64,000 nt of DNA, taken from positions 33,246-97,245 of the forward strand of contig JAGYLP010000010.1 in assembly GCA_018401015.1 (NCBI GenBank). The letters run 5' to 3'. This DNA is from Bacteroidales bacterium (GTDB lineage Bacteria > Bacteroidota > Bacteroidia > Bacteroidales > M50B96). The position numbers and the translations under genes are program-made. Every line of letters starts with the position of its first letter. Position 1 is the first letter of the stretch. A model generated the notes under the pieces. That model worked only from the letters and a program-made list of their open reading frames with translations. It was not told where the DNA came from and did no database searches. Shown one piece after another: positions 35,981-45,366 of the stretch.

Positions 35981-37270
35981 ATGCCAGCTATGAAGAGAGA
36001 TTCGCAGGTTTTTGATATCATTAAGAAAGAGGAGCATCGCCAGAAATATGGCATTGAACTAATTGCTTCAGAGAATTTTGTGAGCGAACAAGTTATGGAA
36101 GCCATGGGTTCTTGCATGACCAATAAATACGCCGAAGGCTACCCCGGTGCTCGTTATTATGGAGGTTGCCAGTTTGTCGATGAAACCGAACAACTCGCTA
36201 TCGACCGGCTTAAAGAACTCTATAATGCCGAATATGCTAATGTGCAACCTCACTCAGGCGCACAGGCAAATGCAGCAGTTTTTACCATGATTCTGAAGCC
36301 CGGTGATACGTTCATGGGCCTCGATTTATCGCATGGTGGACACCTTTCGCACGGATCTCCGGTGAACTTCTCCGGTCAGTGGTATCGCGCGGTTTCTTAT
36401 GGTGTTAAGGAAGAAACCGGATTAATCGATTATGAAATGATGGAAGAGGTTGCCCGGAAAGAAAAGCCGAAACTGATTGTAGGAGGCGCTTCGGCCTATT
36501 CACGCGATTGGGATTATAAACGAATGCGTGCCATTGCCGACGAAGTGGGCGCTTTATTGCTCATCGATATGGCACATCCCGCAGGACTAATTGCAGCAGG
36601 ATTGCTTAATAACCCTCTGGAATACGCACACTTAGTTACATCGACCACACATAAAACTTTACGTGGACCAAGAGGTGGAATTATTCTGGTCGGTAAAGAC
36701 TTTGATAACCCCTGGGGAATCAGTACCAAAAAAGGAGAAATCCGTAAAATGTCGTCCTTGCTCAATTCGGCCGTTTTCCCAGGGATGCAAGGCGGACCGC
36801 TCGAGCATGTAATTGCTGCCAAAGCAGTCGCTTTTGGCGAAGCACTCGATCCTTCCTTTAAAACCTATCAGGAACAGGTGAGAAAGAATGCTGCCGTCAT
36901 GGCTTCCGAATTTATGCGACTCGGCTATAAAGTCATTTCCGGTGGAACCGAAAACCACAGTATGTTAATCGATTTGCGAACCAAATTCCCGGATATTACC
37001 GGTAAGTTGGTCGAAAATACTTTAGTCAAAGCAGATATTACCATCAATAAAAATATGGTTCCCTTCGATTCACGTTCGCCGTTTCAAACCAGCGGATTGC
37101 GTGTTGGAACTCCGGCTATTACAACCCGTGGCTTGAAAGAAGAACACATGCCTCAGGTGGTCGCTTTTATCGACGAAGTAATTTCAAACATAAATGATGA
37201 AGCGATTATCCATCGCGTTAAAAAAGATGTTGTTGATATGATGGGAAGCTTTCCCATGTTTGCCTGGTAA
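35981..37270 (+). CDS. glyA: Serine hydroxymethyltransferase
   Basis: Interconverts serine and glycine while charging tetrahydrofolate, the main source of one-carbon units. 429 residues, normal length. The PLP lysine is K225 in [20 protein letters not shown] (26-33), the glycine-rich [10 protein letters not shown] (53-62) and [10 protein letters not shown] (88-97) are also intact. The start at 35981 (MPAMKRD) gives the expected N-terminus. It stands alone, followed by a hairpin terminator at 37317. Confidence 0.97.
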   Translation: MPAMKRDSQVFDIIKKEEHRQKYGIELIASENFVSEQVMEAMGSCMTNKYAEGYPGARYYGGCQFVDETEQLAIDRLKELYNAEYANVQPHSGAQANAAVFTMILKPGDTFMGLDLSHGGHLSHGSPVNFSGQWYRAVSYGVKEETGLIDYEMMEEVARKEKPKLIVGGASAYSRDWDYKRMRAIADEVGALLLIDMAHPAGLIAAGLLNNPLEYAHLVTSTTHKTLRGPRGGIILVGKDFDNPWGISTKKGEIRKMSSLLNSAVFPGMQGGPLEHVIAAKAVAFGEALDPSFKTYQEQVRKNAAVMASEFMRLGYKVISGGTENHSMLIDLRTKFPDITGKLVENTLVKADITINKNMVPFDSRSPFQTSGLRVGTPAITTRGLKEEHMPQVVAFIDEVISNINDEAIIHRVKKDVVDMMGSFPMFAW

Positions 37271-37316
37271 AATCACTGCCAGGTTCGTTTAACCTTTTAT
37301 CACAGTTTACATTTTA

Positions 37317-37350
37317 ACAAAGGGACATCCTGCGATGTTCCTTTGTTTCA
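37317..37350 (+). terminator. Hairpin terminator after glyA
   Basis: ACAAAGGGACATC (37317-37329), loop CTGC, GATGTTCCTTTGT (37334-37346): a 13-bp stem with one G-T wobble, followed by a weak T tract (TTCATTT). Confidence 0.6.
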
Positions 37351-37546
37351 TTTATAAGGACTTGATTACAAGTTCGATAGGAATGGTGAATTTGAGATTC
37401 CTTTATCTGAATTGGTTTTAAATAACATTCGTTCAAACCATGCAAAATTCAACTCCCCTGAGTACCTTTCAATTCTGAAAACAAGCTGATTTCATCGACA
37501 AATAGTGTCAAATTCAGCGTTTTCCTTCAACTTAAAAAATTGAGTT

Positions 37547-37978
37547 ATGAAAATAGCTGTCCCAACACGAGGTGAGCGTATTGACCATCACTTCGGTCAT
37601 TGTGAAGTGTTTACTGTTTTTTCGGTCGATGATCAAAAAAATATCACTCACATTGATTTAGTCCCATCGCCCAACGGTTGCGGTTGTAAGAGTAACATCG
37701 CTTCGGTTTTACGTGCAGAAGGAGTAGAATTAATGCTTGCAGGTAATATGGGCGCTGGGGCTGTCAATACACTTCAAAATCAATCCATCCAGGTCGTTCG
37801 TGGTTGCCAGGGAAATGCCAGGGTGAACGTCGAAGCCTATCTGAAAGGTGAAGTTCTCGACTCCGGCGAATCATGCAAAACCCACGATGAGCATCATCAA
37901 AACCCGGATCATCAACACCATCATCACGATCACCACCATGGACACCACCACGACCATGGAGAAGGTCATACTCATTAG
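37547..37978 (+). CDS. NifX/NifB-family (dinitrogenase FeMo-cofactor-like) protein with histidine-rich tail
   Basis: 143 residues. Residues 1-105 form the NifX/NifB C-terminal-like fold: KIAVPTRGERIDHHFGHCEVF, PNGCGCKSNIASVLRAEGVE and MLAGNMGAGAVNTLQ are typical. The last 31 residues are a metal-binding tail with 17 histidines (runs such as HHHHDHHHGHHHDH). In other bacteria such proteins bind an iron-sulfur or iron-molybdenum cluster or act as orphan metal-binding proteins next to Mrp/NBP35 ATPases; neither nif genes nor Mrp occur in this window. The gene is followed 90 bases later by a two-component system, so a metal link is possible. Confidence 0.8.
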   Translation: MKIAVPTRGERIDHHFGHCEVFTVFSVDDQKNITHIDLVPSPNGCGCKSNIASVLRAEGVELMLAGNMGAGAVNTLQNQSIQVVRGCQGNARVNVEAYLKGEVLDSGESCKTHDEHHQNPDHQHHHHDHHHGHHHDHGEGHTH

Positions 37979-38068
37979 TATTCTTAGCAAATTTTACCCT
38001 TTTCAACTGTTTCTTTCCGTATTCTAAAGGAAAGAACGTATTTTCACGCCGCTGTTAATTCCGGGCCT

Positions 38069-38755
38069 ATGAAAATACTGATTATTGAGGATGAATTAGA
38101 TTTAGCCAATTCCATCGAATCATACCTCAAATTGGAAGGATATGTTTGCGAGAAAGCGGCCGATTACGCCGAAGCTAGCGAGAAAATCAACCTGTACCGC
38201 TACGATTGTGCCCTGGTCGATATCAACATTCCCGGAGGTAGCGGGTTGACCATCATTCGGGAACTGAAAGCCCTCAAAAATAATTGTGGGATTATTATCA
38301 TCTCCGCGCGCAATTCCATCGACGATCGAATCGAAGGGCTCGAAATTGGTGCCGACGATTACCTTACAAAACCTTTTAACTTGTCGGAACTCAACGCTCG
38401 TATCAAATCGGTAATCCGAAGAATTCAATTCAAAGGTGATAACACATTCGAATTCAATGAAATACGCGTAGATGCTCAATCGTTTCAAGTATGGGTCCAC
38501 AACAAGGAATTGAGCCTTACCAAAAAAGAATACGATCTCCTCATATTTTTCCTAGCCAACAAAAATCGGGTTTTGACTAAGGAATCTATTGGAGAACATG
38601 TGTGGGGCGACTATGCCGATACGCTCGATTCCTTCGATTTCATTTACACGCATATTAAAAATTTGAGAAAGAAACTGCTTGCCAATGGAGCGCTCGATTA
38701 CATCAAAACGGTCTATGGCTTGGGATACAAATTCTTAGCAAATCCCGATACCTAG
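38069..38755 (+). CDS. OmpR-family response regulator
   Basis: 228 residues. Receiver domain with phospho-acceptor D51 (in VDINIPGGSG), acidic pocket EDE (residues 7-9) and K101 (in LTKPF), then an OmpR-type winged-helix DNA-binding domain (about residues 130-225) with LTKKEYDLLIFFL and YIKTVYGLGYKFL. It precedes its kinase by 28 bases. Its targets are unknown; the adjacent NifX-like gene is one candidate. An 8-bp inverted repeat lies in the upstream gap (TTCTTTCC/GGAAAGAA at 38011-38036). Confidence 0.95.
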   Translation: MKILIIEDELDLANSIESYLKLEGYVCEKAADYAEASEKINLYRYDCALVDINIPGGSGLTIIRELKALKNNCGIIIISARNSIDDRIEGLEIGADDYLTKPFNLSELNARIKSVIRRIQFKGDNTFEFNEIRVDAQSFQVWVHNKELSLTKKEYDLLIFFLANKNRVLTKESIGEHVWGDYADTLDSFDFIYTHIKNLRKKLLANGALDYIKTVYGLGYKFLANPDT

Positions 38756-38783
38756 TTGATATTGCCTAATTGAATGTCTTGCG

Positions 38784-40043
38784 ATGAAGCTCCTCAATAA
38801 GACCAGTTTAATCATTATCACTTTAACCCTATTTATCTTTTTTTCAGGGGGAGTATCCTTTTTCTACCTCATTCGTTCCCTCATTAATCAGGAAACAGAC
38901 CGTGAACTCATAAGCTATTCCAATAATTTGGTGGGTGAAATGCAGCTCTTCGAAAAGACTGCTCCTAATTCCATCTTTATTACTGAAAACAATGTGGAAA
39001 TGAAGCGTGTCGATTCCTTCAGTTTTACACAAGCTTTTTTTAGCGATACCATCCTTTTCGACCCTCGCTTCAATAAACGATTCCCGCATCGCGTCTATTC
39101 CTTCCCCGCCGACCTGGGATTCAGAAAGTACGAGGTTTCAGTTTATCGCTCTACCTATCAGTCGGAGAAACTGATCGAGCGAATCGTACTTTCCCTCACC
39201 GTAATGTTTATTCTCTTGATTTTGAGCTTATACTTCCTGAACCGATATCTTTTTAAACGGATTTGGGACGATTTCTTCTATACCCTCGATAAAATTCGAA
39301 GCTTCGAAATAAAACAGGGCAGGGAATTCTATCTCAAAGATTCTGAAATCGAAGAGTTCCAGCAATTGAACCAGGCTATCATTAAGCTAATGGATAAAAT
39401 TCGGCAGGATTACCGGAATTTGAAGGATTTTACCGAAAACGCCTCCCATGAACTGCAAACTCCTTTGGCCATCATGCAAAGTAAAATTGAACTCTTCCTG
39501 CAACAAGATGACTTAAAAGAAGAACACCTTGAACTACTTTCGGGCTTGTATGAAGCAGTTAACCGCTTGGCTCAGATGAATCGTGCTTTAATTCTATTGA
39601 CGAAAATCGAAAATAATCAGTTCCCTGAAAAAGAAGCGGTTGCTCTCCATGAGCGAATCGATTACCATGTGGATCAATTGCAAGCAATCATGGAGGAAAA
39701 AGAGATTCAGCTGAAAGTCAATACCAAAGCACTTTTCAAAGAAATGAGTCCGGCTTTGGCGGATATCTTGCTGATGAACCTCATTAAGAATGCCTTACGC
39801 CATAACGATCGGGGAGGGTCCGTCGAAATTGAACTGAGCAATGATAAACTGATAGTCCAAAATACAGGCGCTCCCTCCGAACTCCCCGCTGAAAAACTCT
39901 TTAATCGCTTTACCAAATCGGGAAAAAACAAAGAATCAATTGGCTTGGGTTTAGCCATCGTAAAACGAATTGTCGATTTATACGATTGGAAAATCGACTA
40001 CAAATTTGAAGAAGGTAAAAACAAATTTATCCTTCATTTTTAA
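38784..40043 (+). CDS. Sensor histidine kinase
   Basis: 419 residues. Two membrane helices (about 8-32 and 131-153) enclose a periplasmic sensor of about 98 residues (33-130) with no recognised fold. The cytoplasmic part has a dimerisation/phospho-acceptor domain with H222 in ASHELQTPLAIM, then an ATPase domain: N box NLIKNALRHND, G1 region LIVQNTG, F box LFNRFTKSG and G2 GLGLAIVKRI. It is co-transcribed with its regulator. The sensed signal is unknown. Confidence 0.94.
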   Translation: MKLLNKTSLIIITLTLFIFFSGGVSFFYLIRSLINQETDRELISYSNNLVGEMQLFEKTAPNSIFITENNVEMKRVDSFSFTQAFFSDTILFDPRFNKRFPHRVYSFPADLGFRKYEVSVYRSTYQSEKLIERIVLSLTVMFILLILSLYFLNRYLFKRIWDDFFYTLDKIRSFEIKQGREFYLKDSEIEEFQQLNQAIIKLMDKIRQDYRNLKDFTENASHELQTPLAIMQSKIELFLQQDDLKEEHLELLSGLYEAVNRLAQMNRALILLTKIENNQFPEKEAVALHERIDYHVDQLQAIMEEKEIQLKVNTKALFKEMSPALADILLMNLIKNALRHNDRGGSVEIELSNDKLIVQNTGAPSELPAEKLFNRFTKSGKNKESIGLGLAIVKRIVDLYDWKIDYKFEEGKNKFILHF

Positions 40044-40133
40044 GTGATGATGTTTTAATGTGTTGATAGTCAGTAGTTAATGTCTTGTTTCGAGCTCCGG
40101 GGAAAAAACACAAATTTGACTTCAACTTCAGAA

Positions 40134-40160
40134 TTGCTACAGATTCCTCCTATATGTTTG
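40134..40160 (+). promoter_or_regulatory. Predicted promoter of a small transcript
   Basis: TTG (40134-40136), 16 bases, then TATGTTTG (40153-40160), a perfect -7 element with slightly short spacing. It is followed within 100 bases by an intrinsic terminator. Confidence 0.4.
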
Positions 40161-40166
40161 TAGTGT

Positions 40167-40260
40167 CCAAAGAGCAAATAGCTAAAGTTGATTAGTGAAA
40201 GCAAAAAAGTTAATGATTATAGTTGTCCGCAAAAAACCTCGGTTCTCACCGGGGTTTTTT
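40167..40260 (+). ncRNA. Candidate small RNA or transcription attenuator
   Basis: A stretch of about 94 bases between a predicted promoter (40134-40160) and a strong intrinsic terminator (40231-40260), with no open frame. It could be a free small RNA, or a leader that is terminated before the downstream membrane-protein gene. Prediction from arrangement only. Confidence 0.3.
40231..40260 (+). terminator. Intrinsic terminator
   Basis: AAAAAACCTCGG (40231-40242), loop TTCTCA, CCGGGGTTTTTT (40249-40260): a 12-bp stem with one T-G wobble, ending in a T run. It ends 34 bases before the membrane-protein start and may also end the two-component operon. Confidence 0.75.
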
Positions 40261-40294
40261 GTTTGTATATTGGCCCCATAATACCTTTAAAACC

Positions 40295-40711
40295 ATGCAG
40301 TCTATCTTATTAAGTTTCCATGCGATTGTAAGCAGTGTCTTTCTTGCAGTGGGTTTTATTCTCCTATTTAGGGTAATCAGAGGCTTAAACTCAGAACGCG
40401 ATTACATGCTACTCGACAAAAGCTTATCCCTTGTTTATCTCACTTTGCTCTATATCCAGCTTATCTTAGGAATTAGCCTCTATTTTTTGCGTGATGCACG
40501 AAGCGAGGTAGAGGCTGGTGAAGGTTCATTCGGTTTTTGGGTAATTCAGCACTTCTCCGTCATGATTTTTACCCTCATTCTTACTCAGATAGGTCGAATC
40601 TTTATTCAACATAACCTGACATCGCAAAAAAAATTCCGAAATAGTCTGTTCTATTTCGGAATTTCTTACCTCATCGTGCTCCTTTCCTGGGGAGCGAGTA
40701 TGTTACGTTAA
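40295..40711 (+). CDS. Small polytopic membrane protein
   Basis: 138 residues from ATG 40295; the frame is open from a TTG at 40223, but that extension crosses the terminator hairpin and lacks coding character. Four hydrophobic helices (about 2-25, 44-66, 82-102 and 113-135) with short loops. No recognised catalytic motif, though similar four-helix proteins are common in Bacteroidota. Its stop is 4 bases from the convergent M3 peptidase gene. Function unknown. Confidence 0.7.
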   Translation: MQSILLSFHAIVSSVFLAVGFILLFRVIRGLNSERDYMLLDKSLSLVYLTLLYIQLILGISLYFLRDARSEVEAGEGSFGFWVIQHFSVMIFTLILTQIGRIFIQHNLTSQKKFRNSLFYFGISYLIVLLSWGASMLR

Positions 40712-40715
40712 TCGA

Positions 40716-42824
40716 TTACATCAATCCTTTGCGTTTAAGCAAGGGTTCAATCATTGGCTCTTTCCCACGGAACTGTTTGTATAAGCTCATGGCATCTTCG
40801 GTTCCACCTTTCGATAAGACGAATTCTCTGAACTTGCTGGCGGTTTCAGCATCGAATAAATCGGTCTCCTTGAATGCTTCAAAAGCATCGGCATCGAGCC
40901 ATTCACTCCATAAGTAAGCATAGTAACCGCTGGAATATCCACCGGAGAAAATGTGACCAAAATAAGTGCTTCGGTAACGAACCACAATCTCTGGAATCAT
41001 CCCAATTTTAGCCATAGCATCCGATTCAAATTGAGTAACATCAAAATCGATGGGTTCCGATAAGGTGTGATAAGCCATGTCCAAATATGCAGCCGACATA
41101 AACTCAACGGTTACGAATCCTTGATTAAAACTGCCACTTTCTACTACCTTCTGAATTAATTCATCGGGAATTGTTTCGCCCGTTTGGTAATGCTTGGCAA
41201 ATAATTTAAGAACAGCTGGTTCGGCTGCCCAATTCTCCATAATTTGTGAGGGTAACTCAACAAAATCGCGTGGAACCGACGTGCCACTCAAACTTGGATA
41301 AGTACAATCGCTTAGTAAACCATGAAGTGCATGTCCGAATTCGTGGAAAAGGGTCGATACTTCATCGAAAGTTAATAAAGCTGGCTGGTCTCCGGTTGGC
41401 TTGGTGAAGTTACATACAACAGTGATGATCGGAGTAACAAATTCTCCATCCTTTACCATTTGTTTTCTGTAAGAACTCATCCAGGCTCCACTCCGCTTGC
41501 TGGCGCGGGGATGATAATCGGTGAAAATAATTCCAATGTGTTTGCCATCTGATTCCTTAACTTCGTAAGCGGTCGCTTCGGGATGATACACCGGTATATC
41601 GGTGCGTTTTGTGAAGGTAATTCCCCAAAGTTTATTGGCAACATCGAATAATCCTTGCTCCACTTGTTCCAACACAAAATAGGGACGAAGCATTTCTTCG
41701 TCTAAATCGTATTTAGCCTTACGAAGTTTTTCAGCATAATACCACCAATCCCAGGCTTCTAATCGGAAGTCTTCTCCATCTTCGTCAATCAGTTGTTGTA
41801 AGGCAGCAACTTCTTTCTTCGCATTAGGCAACGCCTTTTCCCAAATGCGATCGAGCAAGTCGTACACCATCTCGGGGGTATTGGCCATGTTATTTTCTAA
41901 AATGAATGAGCTGTGATTTTCATAGCCTAAAAGATTGGCTTTTTCAATACGCAAATTCACCAACTTTTCCACAATTGCTTTATTGTCAAACTCATTGTTG
42001 TTGTCGCCAATGGAATTATACCCCTTTAAAATTCTTTCTCGTAAATCGCGACGGTCAGAATAGGTAAGGAAAGGAATGAAGCTGGGTTTATCTAAGGTGA
42101 ATAAATACTTGCCGCTGTATCCCTTAGCCTCGGCTGCTTCCGATGCTCCGGCTATAACCGATTCAGGAAGCCCGGTTAAATCGGTCGATTCCAAAACCAT
42201 TTCCCAACTGGTGCCATCTTTCAATTGATTTTCGCCAAACTGCAGTGTAAGGGTCGATAATTCGGCATTAATCTCCCGAAAACGGGCTTTAGATTCCTCT
42301 GGTAAATTCGCTCCGCCACGAACAAAGGATTTGTAGCGTTTTTCCAATAGTTGTTTCTGCTCTTCGTTTAAATTGAACTGGTCTTGATTTTCGTAAACCG
42401 ATTTAACTCGTTTAAAAAGCTCGGGGTTAAGTGCAATGTCGTCGCTGTGTTTCGATAACATAGGCATTACCTCTTTTGCAATGGCTTGCAAGCTGTCGTT
42501 CGTGTTCGAAGAACGCAGGTTGTAAAAAACATTACCGACCTTGGTTAACAATGCATCGCTGTACTCTAAAGCTTCAATCGTATTTTCGAAAGTAGCCGGA
42601 TCGGAGTTGGAAACTAATGCGTCGATGGCTGCTTTTTGTTCTGCCATTCCTTGCTCAAAGGCTGGCATAAAGTGCTCTAATTCAATTGCATCGAAATTCG
42701 GAACCTCGAAAGGTGTCTCGTAATCGGAAAAGAATGGATTCATATTCGTCTCGCTGGTTTTTGGTTCTGATTGACAAGAACTCAACAGTCCTATCACAAT
42801 CATAAAATGAAGTAAGTTTTTCAT
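40716..42824 (-). CDS. dcp: M3-family metallopeptidase (peptidyl-dipeptidase Dcp-like) lipoprotein
   Basis: 702 residues. The signal MKNLLHFMIVIGLLSSC ends in a lipobox, so the enzyme is a membrane-anchored periplasmic lipoprotein. The zinc-binding HEFGH is at 494-498 in STLFHEFGHALHGLL, and the third ligand glutamate follows in the helix VPRDFVELPSQIMENW. Length and surrounding motifs (GRRASKRSGAWMSSY-like region reads RASKRSGAWMSSY) match the M3A Dcp group, which removes C-terminal dipeptides. A -7 element is predicted 54 bases upstream. Confidence 0.92.
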   Translation of the reverse strand: MKNLLHFMIVIGLLSSCQSEPKTSETNMNPFFSDYETPFEVPNFDAIELEHFMPAFEQGMAEQKAAIDALVSNSDPATFENTIEALEYSDALLTKVGNVFYNLRSSNTNDSLQAIAKEVMPMLSKHSDDIALNPELFKRVKSVYENQDQFNLNEEQKQLLEKRYKSFVRGGANLPEESKARFREINAELSTLTLQFGENQLKDGTSWEMVLESTDLTGLPESVIAGASEAAEAKGYSGKYLFTLDKPSFIPFLTYSDRRDLRERILKGYNSIGDNNNEFDNKAIVEKLVNLRIEKANLLGYENHSSFILENNMANTPEMVYDLLDRIWEKALPNAKKEVAALQQLIDEDGEDFRLEAWDWWYYAEKLRKAKYDLDEEMLRPYFVLEQVEQGLFDVANKLWGITFTKRTDIPVYHPEATAYEVKESDGKHIGIIFTDYHPRASKRSGAWMSSYRKQMVKDGEFVTPIITVVCNFTKPTGDQPALLTFDEVSTLFHEFGHALHGLLSDCTYPSLSGTSVPRDFVELPSQIMENWAAEPAVLKLFAKHYQTGETIPDELIQKVVESGSFNQGFVTVEFMSAAYLDMAYHTLSEPIDFDVTQFESDAMAKIGMIPEIVVRYRSTYFGHIFSGGYSSGYYAYLWSEWLDADAFEAFKETDLFDAETASKFREFVLSKGGTEDAMSLYKQFRGKEPMIEPLLKRKGLM

Positions 42825-42877
42825 GGTTTTGTTTAGTAATTATATGTATTGATGAATTAAATCCGATTAAGGAAGCA

Positions 42878-42885
42878 CAAATTTA
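42878..42885 (-). promoter_or_regulatory. Predicted -7 element of dcp
   Basis: The minus strand reads TAAATTTG, a perfect TAnnTTTG match, giving a leader of about 48 bases. No clear -33. Confidence 0.4.
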
Positions 42886-42925
42886 AAATCTTAGTGGAAT
42901 GTTGGACCCTTTTCTTAAACAGGAA

Positions 42926-45301
42926 TTACCATTTAATAAATCGCTCTCTTTCACGACTCCCATCCAGCAGTTGAACCTCGATATAATACACTCCCGGGCT
43001 TAAAACGCCAATCGATAATTGAAGTGCTGACTCCATGTTGATCGATTTTCTCCTTTCCAACAAGGCTCCCAATTGATTATAAACATCTATTTGTGTAATC
43101 GATTGAGTGGATTCGATCTTGATGATTTCCCTTGCCGGGTTAGGCCACACCCTAATTCTTGTTTGGCTAACTGGTTCTTCTACGGAATTGATGGCTTCGC
43201 ATAGCCGCACTTTTATACCCAATGAGCCGGTTAAGGTTGAATCGAGGTAATTCGACTTTTGCCAAATCGAACTACCCGGATTAGATGCATAGTTCAAATA
43301 GATGGTGTTCTTTCCGTTGATTCCACGTAAGGGAGTTTGTGAAAGAATAAGCGAATTATTATTCGGATTGGCCGGTTCAATACCGGCGTAAAAATTACCA
43401 TCTACATAAACTGGGCTACTAAGAGGTAAGTAATTCCATGCATTCGGATTTAAATCTTCTACCATATAGCTTTCGGAATAAATAACCAAACCGGGCAAAG
43501 AGGCTCCTTCCCAAATGACAAGATTGAAGGTTTCGTCTGAAAAAGTCGGATTTACCATTCCGGGGTGCAGATAAATACCATGAACCCAATAATCGTTGGT
43601 AGGGAGTCTGAATCGCTCTGCTATCTTTTGAATGTCAAAAGAATTGTCCCCTAAATAATAATCTCCCTCCTGATTGGTGGCCAAGGATAAAGCTTCATCG
43701 ATGGCAATGTGATGAATATCGATACAGGCATCGCGTACGATGAGTGGTTCAGGCAGGGTGTATGCATTGGATCCAAAACTGTTCGTGACTTCCAGCTGAA
43801 CAGTGTAATTTCCCGGGGAAGAGTATGTTACTGAAGCAGGACTAGGGAGCGATGAGCTTCCAAACTCGGAACCAGCTAAATTCCAGCTCCAGGTATCAAT
43901 ATTTCCAAGACTAAGGTCGGTAAGGTCGATGGGGCGACCAGTAAGTATCTGTGGATGAATAAGTCCTGCTCTGGCTTCAGGAGCAGATTGAAAGGCATAA
44001 GGGTCGTAACCTCTAATGGCAGTAGGATTCTCTCCCAGCGGATCTAACCAATACTTCAATTGTTGCGAAGGCATCGGATAAGCATCCCAGGCAAGGTGAA
44101 TCATGCTGAAATAATCGTTGAAGAAATGGTTGCAGGTTGCCTCGCCACCAGTCAAAGTCCCGATGATTAGATGATCCTGATTCATGAGGGGAGAACCCGA
44201 CGAGCCTCCTTCGGTAGTCCCTAAATCCCATTGCAAGACCTTCCAGTGCGAAAAATTGTCATAACCTCCACCATAATTCGCAACGACTGGCGTTTCGAAA
44301 TCTTTCGATATTTTTTTCACATCGCCCATCGGATGATGGATAACGGTGGTATGTTTTGCCGTGTCGGAACTGAGATTAAGTCCCAGATAATAAGGGTTGT
44401 AGGATGGGGGAGGAGCAAAGGCCAGTTCAAGTAAGGCAAAGTCCAAATGGTACGTAGTAGCACGCAATTGACCTCCACTAATGCTCTGTTCGCTGCTTTC
44501 GGTAATTCCGTAACAATCGGCATGTTCATAATTAAATAAAAAGACACTGTTGTCGGCTTGAACCTGATTATTGATGCAATGATTTGCCGTTAGCAGGAAA
44601 GGACGAGCATCTTCAAGCGTATTATTTACCAGACTTCCGGTGCACAGGGAGCCACCTGAAAGGATTCGACAGACTCCTCTTTTTTCTCGCTGCCAGTCTT
44701 CGCCTTCGAAACAAGTGATATCTACCTCGCACGAACCTGAGCTTTTGAGGGTCGAACGCTCGGATCCGATTATCCCGACAAAATCGTGATAAAATCGACT
44801 GATTGTAAAAGGGGAGGACGGTTCACTTCCGAGAAAGCTTACTCGTTCTACTACGAGCGAATCACCCGGAAGCGGTGAAAAGGCCATTCTTCCATTGCCT
44901 GGATTAATTCGGGAGGTGTATTTCCCTCGAATGGTTGAATAATCGGGGGTGTAAATAAAAAAGGAAGCTTCGGTAGCAAGTGTAAAATCATCTACTTCAA
45001 AGTAAAGACTCTTTGCTTCGGGACTGTAAAAACCCAAGCGCTCAATGAGCAAGGAGCCGAAGGTGTCGCGGGTACAATGAAGGTCGAAAACCTGGTTCCA
45101 ATCGGCAGGGAGGGCAAAGACTAGTTTTTTATTGGATTGTTCTTCCAAAGCCTGATAATCAGGATATAGCTTAATGAATGGAATCTTCGTTGAAACAGCG
45201 CCTGCTATCGATGCAGGACTCCCATCTTCTTGAATCTGAGCATATAAAGTAGATATCCCGGAAAATAAAATTGCTCCGAAAAGCATCAATATCTGTCGCA
45301 T
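42926..45301 (-). CDS. Secreted trypsin-like serine protease with PKD domain and T9SS sorting signal
   Basis: 791 residues from ATG 45301, directly before a signal peptide (MRQILMLFGAILFSGI to YAQ); the frame is open 13 codons farther. A chymotrypsin-fold protease domain (about residues 175-430) contains the triad: His in FLLTANHCI, Asp in LDFALLEL, Ser in TEGGSSGSPLM. It is followed by a PKD-type domain (DTWSWNLAG... SPGNYTVQLEVTN), a further beta domain, and a T9SS type A sorting domain at the end (ARIWPNPA-type stretch reads VWPNPAREIIKI, then LSPGVYYIEV). It is a tandem paralogue of the gene at 45954-47309. Expected to be cell-surface or released. Confidence 0.9.
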   Translation of the reverse strand: MRQILMLFGAILFSGISTLYAQIQEDGSPASIAGAVSTKIPFIKLYPDYQALEEQSNKKLVFALPADWNQVFDLHCTRDTFGSLLIERLGFYSPEAKSLYFEVDDFTLATEASFFIYTPDYSTIRGKYTSRINPGNGRMAFSPLPGDSLVVERVSFLGSEPSSPFTISRFYHDFVGIIGSERSTLKSSGSCEVDITCFEGEDWQREKRGVCRILSGGSLCTGSLVNNTLEDARPFLLTANHCINNQVQADNSVFLFNYEHADCYGITESSEQSISGGQLRATTYHLDFALLELAFAPPPSYNPYYLGLNLSSDTAKHTTVIHHPMGDVKKISKDFETPVVANYGGGYDNFSHWKVLQWDLGTTEGGSSGSPLMNQDHLIIGTLTGGEATCNHFFNDYFSMIHLAWDAYPMPSQQLKYWLDPLGENPTAIRGYDPYAFQSAPEARAGLIHPQILTGRPIDLTDLSLGNIDTWSWNLAGSEFGSSSLPSPASVTYSSPGNYTVQLEVTNSFGSNAYTLPEPLIVRDACIDIHHIAIDEALSLATNQEGDYYLGDNSFDIQKIAERFRLPTNDYWVHGIYLHPGMVNPTFSDETFNLVIWEGASLPGLVIYSESYMVEDLNPNAWNYLPLSSPVYVDGNFYAGIEPANPNNNSLILSQTPLRGINGKNTIYLNYASNPGSSIWQKSNYLDSTLTGSLGIKVRLCEAINSVEEPVSQTRIRVWPNPAREIIKIESTQSITQIDVYNQLGALLERRKSINMESALQLSIGVLSPGVYYIEVQLLDGSRERERFIKW

Positions 45302-45366
45302 AAAAAAAATTTGCCTAAAGATATCGAATTCCCGGAGCAATTTTCCTGGATGGTGATGGAAATCCT

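Noticed and set aside
37840..37978. CAT/CAC-rich repeat at the end of the NifX-like gene as a possible microsatellite
   Set aside because: It is in frame and encodes the histidine-rich tail; base composition follows from the codons.
38011..38036. 8-bp inverted repeat before the response regulator as a terminator
   Set aside because: No T tract follows; it might be an operator, but evidence is too weak to call.
40223..40294. 24-codon TTG extension of the small membrane protein
   Set aside because: It runs through the intrinsic terminator and does not look like protein.
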